Shown here piece by piece: positions 18,016-27,820 of a stretch of 64,000 nt of DNA. The stretch spans positions 5,224,282-5,288,281 of the forward strand of contig CM030933.1 in assembly GCA_018136815.1 (NCBI GenBank), given 5' to 3'. Source of the stretch: Isochrysis galbana (lineage: Eukaryota; Haptophyta; Isochrysidales; Isochrysidaceae). The position numbers and the translations under genes were made by a program. The notes under the pieces were generated by a model that saw only the letters and a list, made by a program, of their open reading frames with translations, had not been told where the DNA came from and searched no databases. Positions within the stretch are counted from its first letter, which is position 1; each line of letters begins with the position of its first letter.

Positions 18016-18150
18016 CACTCACCGACGCCATTGCCTTTCGTGGGGCGGGAGGGGGTCGTTCGGAGGTGGGAGGCGGCTGGCGGGGCAGGTAGGGGTGGGG
18101 CCTGCGGAATCCTTGGGAGGTGGGAAATAGTGGTTACGATGAGTGAGTGG
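18016..18150 (+). repeat. 135-bp dispersed repeat (copy at 44,346-44,490)
   Basis: Shared blocks include GGTCACTCACCGACGCCATT, CGTGGGGCGGGAGGGGGTCG and GGCGGCTGGCGGGGCAGGTA, followed in both by a GAGTGAGTG-like stretch and CCGGGCTA. It lies upstream of the TIP gene here and beyond the CC2D2A start in the other copy. Confidence 0.6.
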
Positions 18151-18244
18151 CCGGGCTATTATATTGTCTCATGTCTCATCCGGGGCTGATGATGATGAGG
18201 ATGAGGATGGTTGTGCAGGCCCACCCAGGGCTTGTTCGCGAGGG

Positions 18245-18297
18245 AGGGAGGAGGGCGCGAGGCCCCCATTGACCCATACTTATAAAAGTAGGTGTTA
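18245..18297 (-). repeat. Reversed 5' end of the 12-kb insertion family
   Basis: Reading on the minus strand gives ACCTACTTTTATAAGTATGG and GTCAATGGGGGCCTCGCGCC, matching 12,086-12,130. Truncated copy. Confidence 0.6.
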
Positions 18298-18447
18298 AAG
18301 AATGTTCTTAATCCAACTACGGGGACCTTCGATGGCCGATGGATGGCTCACACGAAGTCTGTCCCATATTCATATTCGACGGAACACGACCTTCCGAGGT
18401 GTGAATGCCGCGTTGACTATCGTTAAACCAGCGCCGGCGGCGCGCCA

Positions 18448-21400
18448 ATGGGGGAGGTGCCGCTCTCTCTGCCGGTCCACCCGTACGTGCGCGCGCCGAC
18501 GGTGCTGCGCGAGGTGACGTGGTCGGTGGGTCTTGGCGGGTGGAACGGGTCGCTTCTGGCGCTTGCGGACGTCAACGGCGACTCGCGCGTCGACCTGCTC
18601 GGCAGCGAGCCGGGCGGCGTGGTGAGAGGCTGGGTGTGGGTGAGTGCAGTGGCCGCCCCACTGCATGCTGCTCGCTGCTCGCAGCTGCCCCGGGAGGGTG
18701 GGGGATGGAGTAGGGTGGGGGTGGCGGGGGGTGGGGGGTGGGGGGGGGGGGGTCGAGGGGGGGGGGGGGAAGCGAGGATGTCTGCACACACCCGCGTGTT
18801 GTGTTTGTGTGTAATTCTTCGTTTTGAGTATGGGGTTGGGGGAGAAACAGGGAAGGCGGGGGGGGGGGGGGGGGGGGGGGGGGATGTGGAAGAGGGTGAG
18901 CCTCAGGCCCGGGCGGCGTGGCGCCATTGGGTGTGGGCGAGTAGGGAAAGAAAGCGAAATTGAGACACGGGGACAAAGGGTCGGGATGGGGTGGGCCGCA
19001 AAGGGAGACAGGTGCGATGGAAATCAGGCGGGGCAGAGAGGCCTATGGAGAGCGGTGTGAAGCTTGGCGTGAGTGAGTGAGTGACCGCAGAGAGGGAGGG
19101 GGAGGCAGGGGGGGTGGAATCGATGGGCAAAGAGGAGGAGGGGGGAGAGCGCGCTACGCGATGAGGGAGCACAAGTGGTGGTGCTCGCCGAAGGTGGACG
19201 ATGTGTAGACATGGCGCACTAGGCTCAGCGTCCCCCCCGTTTCGCCCTGCAGAACGCGGATGAGCTGCGATTCAAGACGTCCAGCGTGCTGCGATGGCCG
19301 ATGCCCCGTCTAGTCGGTCTCATCCCTGGCGACTTCAACTTTGACGGCCGGCTGGACTTTGTGGCGATGGCTGAGCACCCCCACTGCCCTGAGCTAGTCT
19401 CACTCTCGCTGTGCAACGGTTCCTTCTCGTGCTCACCGTTGCCGCCGGCTATGGAGCAGGTGACGCCCGTCGACGTCGACGGCGGAGATAGTTCAGCGCT
19501 CCTCGGCGGCTACGCCAACGCAACTGACGAGACGGGCGGGCCTAGCTGCGGTCAGCGGGACGAGGAGTGCAGCAGCGGTGGAAATGGCAAGTTGCGCCGT
19601 TTGGGCGCCCTGCCCTCATGCTGCGCATGTGGGTTGGCGTGCGCACATGGGGCTGACGGCGTGTCGCGGTGCCTACCGGCGGCGACACGCGCCATGGCAT
19701 GGATGCGGCCGCGTGGCTCGGCTGGGCCCTTCGAGCTAGCCCATCCCTTCGGTGGCTTCGAGCCAAAGGCGGAGACAAGGCGGATTCGGAGTGATGTAGC
19801 GGATGAGCAGAGGGCAGCGGAAGGGATGCAGGACTTGATGGTGGGGCCCTCGGGCAGCATCGTGGCGGGGCAGCTAACCGATGCCGGCGTGCGAATAGGG
19901 CAGCTCCCAACACGCTACGGAGCGGCTGCCGGGCACCCATGGGCAGATGCGCCCGGTGAGACCAAGGCCGCCCAGAACGCTGACGCGCGCCATCGGCGGC
20001 AGCTAGACGGCGCGGCTGCGACGGCACGCCGCATGGAGTCTGCAGCGCCGGCCGGTGGAGACTCAGGCGCCCAGTCGCCAGCACCGGCGATCGTACCCGC
20101 CATCCCCAACTCTAACGCGCAGGTCGACCTGAACGGCGACTGCATATCAGACCTAGTTCTTGTCGCTATGCCGCCTGGCGAGGCGAGCGGGCGCAGTTGT
20201 GAGGCCGTGAGTTGTCGGTTTCTCGTGTGGATGCAGCGGCCAAAGGTGGGATCTCCACGATGGGCCCTCGCGCCCGACTTGAACGAGAGCCTACCTGTCG
20301 GAGCGGGGCAGCTCGCCTTTTCAGATCTCGACTCTGACGGGCAGATGGACGTGCTCTTCCTCTCCACGGACGACGCTGGCAGCAAGCGCAAGCGCACGAG
20401 CCTGCACGCCTGGTACGGTGTGCTCGGCGCCGCCGCCGACGACCCGCAAGTCGCTTCCGCCCTCTCCGACTGCCGCTCGCTCCCAGTGCCACCCGACACG
20501 CTGTGCGCGCATCGCGCGTACCTGACATTCCTCAAGCGCGAGTGGCGGCTCCCGAGTGGCTGGGAGGTTGCAGAGCCGCCTTCCATCGCAGGCGCCCGCC
20601 CGCCGACCATCTCGCTCGCAGACTTCGACCTGAACGGTTTCCCGGACGCTCTGCTCCCGCTGCGCGTCCCGGCCGGCGCGTCGCGCGACGAGGCTGCGCC
20701 TTGCGATCCGGGCGGCAGGTGCGTCGTCTTGCTCTACAACGACGAGCGCCTGCGGTGCACCGGCCTTGCCGGAGCAGGCAGTGACGCGCTCCAAGACGAC
20801 CACGTCCATCGTGATGACAGCGGCGTGTCTCAAAGCGACGGTGCGGTTGAGGCCGAGTCAGACGTCGACGGAGCGGGATCGCCGGCACTTCGAGTCTACG
20901 ACAGTTCAAAGGGTTATTCCGTTCCCTACCCGCCCGCCGATGACCAGAGGCTCTTCCCGATGGTCAAGGGTGCGATGGGTGCGGTCTTCTTCGACCTCTA
21001 CGATGACGGCGTTTGGGATGTCATCGCAATGCACCCGTCGGGCCGACTCTCAGTTTGGCACCGGACGTCGGCGGGAGGCTCGTACTTCTTGCGTGCGACG
21101 AGTACAAATGGCGCCTGCGCGCCCGACGCTCTCGGCGGCGTCCCGGGTGACGCTGGGGATTGGCTCGACCAACGGGAGGTAGCCATCGCCAGGGCTAGCG
21201 GCTCAAGTGACGGGCACAAGATGGCACATAGGTGCGTCGCGCAGAGCGAGGGCGGCGGGCCATTTGGGGTGTCAACGCGCGAGCCGCTGCTCCACCAGGT
21301 GCGTGCGTCTTCCTACGGCGTTGACTCGGGGAGGGAGGACTGGCAAGGGTTGGGTAGGGGGCGCCTGTCGCCACATCGTCCTGCACCGCGTACGCATGGT

Positions 21401-22014
21401 CGCTATTCACCCGCTACACGCCAAGCGAGATGAGACTTCGCTGTGTGGTGCATGCCGCCCGAAGGCAACGTACGACTCATTGACACGCTCCGTAGCCAAG
21501 ATGACCACTTGCTCTCATCGCCTGCCGCTTGCCACCTTGCACATTACCGCAGGCGGGCGTGACATACCAGTTCGAGACTTCACTGCCCCCCCAGTGGTCG
21601 CTAATGAGCGCCTCCTCCGTATGGAGCTGGAATCGCCGCCGCCAGCCGCGTGTCGGCGTCCAGCTAGCACAGGGCGGGTATTGCCCCTTGCAGCCACCAT
21701 TTTTACTAGTTGGTCTCGGCCTAACCAACGACTATGTCGAGCGGCTCATGGTGGGGATGCCCTCTGGGCGCGTGCGCCGCTTCGACCAGGCCGTGCTTCC
21801 GAATTCGCGCCTCACGGTCATCCCATATCCCCTAGACGTGCCTGGCACCTGGGAGATGCAGCTCTATCTCGAACCAATGCAGCAGATGGCTGTCGGGTTG
21901 GTTTGCGCAGCGTTGCTACTTCTCCTCGGCGCCATCATTGCTGTCCTCGAGGTAGTCGAGCGCGTGCATGACTTCCGAGAGAACAAGGCGCTCCGTCCGG
22001 CCCTGCCTCTATAG
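18448..22014 (+). CDS. ITFG1: TIP/ITFG1-like FG-GAP transmembrane protein (exons 18448-18621, 19253-21298, 21553-22014)
   Basis: Three exons with GT-AG borders and phase-0 joins give 893 residues. The extracellular part has repeated Ca2+-type loops of FG-GAP/beta-propeller repeats: DVNGDSRVDLL, GDFNFDGRLDF, DLNGDCISDLV, DLDSDGQMDVL, DFDLNGFPDAL and DLYDDGVWDVI. The end follows the ITFG1 (T-cell immunomodulatory protein, LINKIN) pattern: GPFGVSTREPLL, then AVLPNSRLTVIPYPLDVPGTW, a membrane helix (AVGLVCAALLLLLGAIIAVL) and a short basic tail. It is longer than animal forms because of a low-complexity Ala/Gly-rich insertion in exon 2 (about residues 130-310). The ATG at 18,448 has no signal peptide after it, so a 5' exon is probably missing from this model. 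Intron 1 is full of G runs. Family assignment is firm; the N-terminus is not. Confidence 0.82.
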
Positions 22015-22558
22015 TCAGGCTTTCCAAGCGTCAAGCGTAAAACCATATCACGTGACCTTGTCCCGGATCGGGATACATTCAGGGCTCGTGCGCTGCACAG
22101 CAGCTCAGAATGCGTGGTCGATGTTCGAGGGCTGTCCGTGACCTCTTGTGCGTGCATCCGATGTTGGCTTGGAAATGCGCGGGTGGCTAGGAGGATGGCG
22201 TATGACTAGCAATGCTTTGGAAGTAGAGAGCACGCTCGAGATCGCTAGATGCTAGAGTGTCGATTGCAGGTGTTGTGGGCAGGGGGAGATCGCGGGCAGT
22301 TACCTCGCGTGGGGGAACTTGTGACTCGAGTTCCGAGTTCCCGCGTGGGGAGAACGGAACTCGTGACTCGAGTTTCGAGTCTTAGAGAAAGAAGGGGGGG
22401 GGGGGGGGCTCAGAACGCGAGGGGCCAATTTCTGCCATCTCCATCTCTTTCCGTAAACGCGTCGACAATTACCGTCACACGCTTTACTTTGGTGTATTTC
22501 CTCAATCCTGACTTTGATTTTTACACCCCCAAAAGTTAAAATAGAAAAAAAAGTTTGA

Positions 22559-22573
22559 GTTTGACCGCCCTAC
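22559..22573 (+). repeat. 15-mer GTTTGACCGCCCTAC (3 copies in the window)
   Basis: Exact copies lie at 22,559-22,573 and 39,189-39,203, with the reverse complement at 2,918-2,932. All are in intergenic debris next to other repeats. It may be the end of a small transposable element. Confidence 0.5.
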
Positions 22574-22579
22574 TTCGTA

Positions 22580-22796
22580 CTACTTCCAAAAAAATCTTCT
22601 TAAAAATTTCTGCTACATGTGCTGCGAAAGGCAGCGTGCTCGTGTACCTCCCTACTACCCAACCTTAACCACCATCAACCCCTTTCCCCTTCCCCAGTTC
22701 CCTCTTTGGTGGAGTTACTGGTTCCAGGGTGGCCATGCGCGCTGCTTCGGCCAGGAGCTGGAGAGAAGGGGGCGGGAGACTGTGGCATCGATCGTC
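22580..22796 (-). repeat. 5'-truncated non-LTR 3' tail, reversed
   Basis: On the minus strand this reads through GGTTAAGGTTGGGTAGTAGG, the CACGAGCACGCTGCC region and TTTTTAAGAAGATTTTTTT, the same terminal block as at 8,739 and 17,796. Confidence 0.75.
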
Positions 22797-23004
22797 TTCT
22801 CCTTGGGCCGTAGCTTGTTATTTTCTTACCTTCGTAACTCAGAGAATCCGTCGGTGCTATGCGCCGGTGCTTTTACATGAGAGTTTTAGTTATATTAAGA
22901 TTAAGTGAAAGTGATATTTCGTATCGAAGCTATTGACCGACTAACGTCCGGCAACGGCCACCTCGATTCAATGTTCCTGTGTACCTTGGACCTAGCTTCT
23001 GCTT

Positions 23005-23092
23005 CTGTTTCTGGGGTATCCCGATCAAGGAGATAAGTATATCACCGCGTTCACTACTCACCGAGGCAAGTACGAGTTCAACTACTTACCGG
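23005..23092 (+). pseudogene. Second Ty3/gypsy RT scrap
   Basis: Near-identical over about 85 bp to 4,523-4,612 (FWGIPIK, TTHRGKYEFNYLP) with a 4-base deletion after GATCAAGGAG. It is too short to tell more. Confidence 0.65.
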
Positions 23093-23430
23093 GGAGGGGG
23101 CAGTGCCCCCTCCCCCCGGTAGCACGCTCGGACACCTGGCTCGTCAGGCATGGCGGGATTCCGGCACGGAAAAGTTGTGTCCAATTAGCTATTGGGGTTG
23201 GCTAGGATATAACATTAATTATTTTATTTATTTATTCCTAATGTGTGTGTTATTTGAACCCGGGGGCGAGGCCTGCCGCAGGCGTGTGCCGCAGGAGAGG
23301 GGAGAGAGAGTGTGTTGTATCCAGGCTCTTTGGGCAAGAATGTTTCGGCCTGAGTACGAGCCTTCCTCGTTATCCACCGTCTTCTAGGTCCGTCGTGGTC
23401 GCTCCAGGCGAGTTGATTTGGATTCCCCCT

Positions 23431-24022
23431 GGGCTCAAGTTCGGGTTCGCCGATTTTCGTCTCGAAAATCGAAGGAATTGAGTTTTATTTTTACCTGGAA
23501 TTAACTTGTTGAGGGTGGAACCAACTTGTTCACGACTTGTTCAGGCGGGAACCAACTTGTTCGGTGAGTGGAGCCAACTTGTTCAGTGGTTAAAGTCAAC
23601 TTGTTGAGAGGTCAACATGTTGAGGGGTCAACTTGTTCAGTGGTTAAAGTCAACTTGTTGAGGGGTCAACTTGTTGAGAGGTCAACTTGTTGAGAGGTCA
23701 ACATGTTGAGAGGTCAACATGTTGAGAGGTCAACATGTTGAGAGGTCAACTTGTTGAGATGTGAACTTGTTCAGGTTGTCTGGCGGTGTGTTGTGTGTAG
23801 TGGGAACGCCTGTTGGCGACCTGCAGCCCCCTGAGTACACCCAAGCCCCGAGTCTTCCGAGTCATCCTTTCGAGTCTACGAGTCCCTACGAGTCCCAATC
23901 AAGCGGTATCTGCTCGCCGCGCCCTTCCTTACATCCTCCGTCCCTCCGATTCGCGTTCCGTGCCACTTCCCCGTCCATTTCACATGCCCGTCATTTGCCC
24001 TCCCCGTTCCCCCGATGAGCCC
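23431..24022 (+). repeat. Module A: 592-bp unit bounded by GGGCTCA / TGAGCCC, with a palindromic minisatellite
   Basis: The unit begins GGGCTCAAGTTCGGG and ends TGAGCCC (7-bp inverted ends). Inside, at about 23,500-23,770, is an array of a 16-base unit, GAGGTCAACTTGTTGA with an ACATGT variant. TCAACATGTTGA within it is a perfect 12-bp palindrome. After the array is a unique part with an 85-codon open frame (MNLFRLSGG...). A second copy lies at 24,165-24,828. No protein family is recognised. Confidence 0.7.
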
Positions 24023-24164
24023 GTCCCGGGCTCCCCGGGTGAGCCGTGCGCCGCGCTAGCCGCCGGTGCGCCTCCGCGGCTCGTTTCCGCTGAGGAAACG
24101 AGCTTCGCTCCGACAAGCACAAAATCTACGCTCGCGCCTCCGGCCGTCGCCCCTCCGAGTCCCT

Positions 24165-24828
24165 GGGCTCAAGTTCGGGTTCGCCGATTTTCGTCTCGAA
24201 AATCGAAGGAATTGAGTTTTATTTTTACCTGGAATTAACTTGTTGAGGGTGGAACCAACTTCCAACTTGTTCACGACTTGTTCAGGCGGGAACCAACTTG
24301 TTCGGTGAGTGGAGCCAACTTGTTCAGTGGTTGAAGTCAACTTGTTGAGAGGTCAACATGTTGAGGGGTCAACTTGTTCAGTGGTTAAAGTCAACTTGTT
24401 GAGGGGTCAACTTGTTGAGAGGTCAACTTGTGGAGAGGTCAACTTGTTGAGAGGTCAACTTGTTGAGAGGCCAACTTGTTGAGCAGGCCAACTTGTTGAG
24501 AGGTCAACATGTTGAGAGGTCAACATGTTGAGAGGTCAACATGTTGAGAGGTCAACTTGTTGAGATGTGAACTTGTTCAGGTTGTCTGGCGGTGAGTTGT
24601 GTGTAGTGGGAACGCCTGTTGGCGACCTGCAGCCCCCTGAGTACACCCAAGCCCCGAGTCTTCCGAGTCATCCTTTCGAGTCTACGAGTCCCTACGAGTC
24701 CCAATCAAGCGGTATCTGCTCGCCGCGCCCTTCCTTACATCCTCCGTCCCTCCGATTCGCGTTCCGTGCCACTTCCCCGTCCATTTCACATGCCCGTCAT
24801 TTGCCCTCCCCGTTCCCCCGATGAGCCC
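24165..24828 (+). repeat. Module B: second copy of the palindromic-minisatellite unit
   Basis: Starts and ends at the same bases as module A (GGGCTCA at 24,165; TGAGCCC ends 24,828). Sequence outside the array is almost identical and the 85-codon open frame is kept. The array is longer by 72 bp. A 142-bp unrelated spacer separates the two modules, so this is a segmental or transposition-like duplication, not a simple tandem. Confidence 0.7.
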
Positions 24829-25066
24829 GTGGCGAGGCTAGTAACTGCAAGGCTGGTGGCTACGAGGCTGGGTGGAGGCGAGGCTGGTGGCGGCGACGCT
24901 GGTTGCCAGGGGGGAGGGCAACTGGTGTTGAGGTGGAGGAGGCGGGGTGGCGCTGGGGCAGGCGCGAGCCCAGCGGCGAGGCTGGCAGTGAGGCGGGTGA
25001 GCCAGCGAGGCGGGCGGCTGCGAAGGGGACAGCGGTGGGGCGAGCAGAGGTAGCAGGGGACGCGCT

Positions 25067-25360
25067 TGTGGAAATCAACGCCTCAGCTTGGATTGTAACG
25101 AGGTGAACGAGATGTAACGAGATGGCCTGATGGCCCGACGACGAGATGAACGAGATGGCCTTGATGGCCCGACGAGATGAACGAGATGGCCCGAGGGCCC
25201 GACGAGATGAACGAGATGGCCCGAGGGCCCGACGAGATGAACGAGATTTTCGGGTAACGGAACTGGACGAGGAGTTTCCCCACTAAGCTTGGTCGTAATG
25301 CGGTGAAACCGATTTGCAGACAAGCGGGAAACCGGGGCGGAAGGAACTGGCAAGGAAGCC
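25067..25360 (-). repeat. Partial LTR of the 46-kb LTR family, joined to the hAT gene
   Basis: Starts TGTGGAAATCAACGCC and follows 46,046-46,315 closely, with one extra copy of a 30-bp internal unit (GACGAGATGAACGAGATGGC plus CCGAGGGCCC). Similarity stops at 25,360 (CAAGGAAGCC), exactly where the transposase coding similarity begins. It is therefore the outer third of an LTR broken at the junction. Confidence 0.7.
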
Positions 25361-27016
25361 CCAGCAAACGGAGAAGCTTGACGAGAGGCATGGCCACATG
25401 GAGAACCGTTGTGAGAGGTTTCCAAAAACCCTCCTCATCAAGCACAATTGCTTTTACCTTCCTCCCTATCTCTACATCAAGGGCCTCCTCATCATCCGCA
25501 GTGAGAGAATGTCCCCGGGACGAGAACTTATGCGCCGAATACTCCATCGTGACAACCACTTGTTGAAGCTCAGTCTTCACACGCAACATTCGGGACATCT
25601 CTCGGTATTTCCCCGCAAATCGAGTTTGCTTTGCGCGATACAACCCAAAGTTTGACCCATGATTTGCTGCAATCATCTCCCTCAGCTTCATTCGCGGCCA
25701 CCTGGTGCGGCCCCAAAAGAGAGATAAGACAATGCCGACCTTTGCAATGACGGCTGCCACTTCATCAACTTTGGCAAAGTCTTTGAGCTCAAGACTCACC
25801 ACATGAGTCCCGCAGCACGTCGGCGTGAGCCATTTGTAATGCCTTTCCAAAATTTTCCAAGCTGCCTTCATCGTGCTACAAGTGTCGGTCACCACTTGGA
25901 CGAAGCACAAACGACCATGCCGCTCGATACGCTGACGAAGCAACTCCGCCACAAACTCAGCATTTTCTGTGTCATCACTCTTCACCTTGACGGTGCCATC
26001 AAACAGCATGCAGCCGGGATTGCCGTACAAGAAATTGATGAGATGGTCCTTCTTGACGTTATCCCACCCATCTGAGAGTATTGAGCAGCCTTTGCTGAAC
26101 AGCAACTGCCGCAAAGGCTCTATCTCGCGTTGCAACCTCTCGACGGTATCAGTGAGCAATGGGCCCAATAGACTCTTCCGATTTGGGCCCTTGTACGACG
26201 GATGTGCCATTTTCAGCGCCGCTACCATAGCCTTGAACTTTGGGTGGTCTGCCACAGCCGCCGGGATGTTACAAGCATAAAACATTTCCGCAATCGCACC
26301 ATCACACAATTGCTTCGACGCCGCATCAAACTGAAGCACACCCTGCCCCTGCCCTCCCCCTCCCCTCCCCCGTGCTAAAGGCACACTCCAAGACTGGCCG
26401 GCTGCGAGCGCCGCCGCTGCCGCCTGGTCCACCTCCCTCACAGCCACCTTCTTCCGCTTCCTCGCTCCCTTGTCATCCTCATTGGCGCGCACCTTCTCAA
26501 CCAGCGCCAAGAAAGACGAATCATCTGCCGGGCACCGTGCAGACTGGTTGCGACCCAGCACATGGTCGGCAACCCTTGTTGCGCTGCCGCGCCGCTGCAC
26601 CCCGCAGCCGATGCACCGCCACATAGGGTGGTTGGGATCTTCCTCTTCGACAATGAGCACGCACGCCCAAACTGGATCGGAGCGCCTCGCAGCAAGCGAG
26701 CGCTTGCGCGCTCCCTGCAGCAAGGGCTGGCTCAGTCCTGTTGCACGCGTTGGCAACACGCCAAAGATGCCTGGCGCCTCCCTGCCGCGCGAACGCGCAG
26801 GCACTTGCTCCTCCTGCTCCTCCTCGTCTTGGTCTTGGTCTTGTCGTGCGTCTGCCCTTTGCCCATGGCCTCGCGCTCCATCTAGGAGCGCCGCCCACTG
26901 GAGGCGCGGTGCGGCGGGCAGCTGCCGAGGCGCCTCGGCACGATTGGCTGCGTCCTCCTCCTCCTCATTGCGCGCGCCTCGCGCGCGCGAGGCACGGTCG
27001 GGGTTAGGGTTGAACA
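25361..27016 (-). pseudogene. hAT-type transposase, BED finger plus DUF659-like core, C-terminus lost
   Basis: From an ATG at 27,016 the frame runs without a stop. An acidic and basic N-terminus is followed by a BED-like zinc finger (WRCIGCGVQRRG...H...C), a basic stretch, and the DUF659/hAT catalytic region (CSILSDGWDNVKKDHLINFL, VVTDTCSTMKAAW, THVVSLELKDFAK, FWGRTRWPRMKLREMI). DNA transposases of this group cut and paste elements with 8-bp target duplications. The last part of the RNase-H fold and the hAT dimerisation domain are absent: at 25,361 the frame passes into an LTR fragment and ends 90 codons later at 25,083. An upstream in-frame ATG at 27,356 exists, but the sequence between looks non-coding. 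Inactive, although the frame is still open. Confidence 0.75.
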
Positions 27017-27503
27017 TGGGGATTGAGGAGAGGGAGGAGGGGGGGGAGCGGGAGCGCGCAGCCGGAGAAGAGGGAGGAGCGTCGCAGCGTCGCGCAAGTG
27101 GCGCAGGGGGAGGCCCCCCCACCGGTATCAATGTTTTTTGGACTGTTTTTGGCTGTGTTTCTATGAAAGCCAAAAACAGCCTGTTTTTGCTGTGTTTGGA
27201 AACCTTCTGGCTGTGTTTCCCACCTAGGACCCGGGGGCGCCCGTGCCCCGTGCCCCCCAAATTCCAAATTTCGGTCAAAATTTCTTTATTTGAGCCGAAC
27301 CCCAAATTGTACAAAAGATATCTCAAAAGTCTGGCGTTTGCCAATCCGTTGCTCATGAAGCACGGTCCCTAAGTACTAGGATTAAACTAGGACAACAAGA
27401 AAACTCTGACAGATCTCGGTACGCATGGAGTAGAGTGTAGAGTAGATTCATACCCGAAAGGAAGAGTAGAGTATTCATGCACCAATAAATAGTAAACCGG
27501 GAG

Positions 27504-27506
<3 letters not shown>

Positions 27507-27536
<30 letters not shown>

Positions 27537-27745
27537 CGCGCGCGCGCTCTCTTCAAACCGCTTCCCCTCCGCCCCTTCTCTCTCTGCGATCCATCGGCTG
27601 TCGGCCGACACGCTCCGCCCACTCCGCCCCAGAGAGAGAGAGAGAGAGAGGCTCAGGGAGGGAGGGAGGGAAGGAGAGCGCGAGGGAGGGAGCAAGGGAG
27701 CGAGGGAGAGTGAGAGGGAGAGTGAGAGGACGGGGGGGGGGGGGG

Positions 27746-27790
<45 letters not shown>
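27507..27790. repeat. Poly-C run and GA-rich microsatellites upstream of ASPM
   Basis: A C run at about 27,507-27,535, CG repeats, (AG)n at 27,631-27,650, GGGA repeats, a G run near 27,735 and (AG)n at 27,749-27,788. They end 31 bp before the ASPM start codon, so they form its 5' leader or promoter-proximal sequence. Confidence 0.8.
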
Positions 27791-27792
<2 letters not shown>

Positions 27793-27820
27793 GAAGGTGG
27801 GGAGAACGAAAGAGGCAGCA

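Noticed and set aside
18370-19060. Long Pro- or Gly-rich frames
   Set aside because: These are translations of G/C runs in and around TIP intron 1.
26999-27012. GGGTTAGGGTTG, resembling a telomere repeat
   Set aside because: Fewer than two units, and on the minus strand it encodes the start of the hAT frame (FNPNPD).
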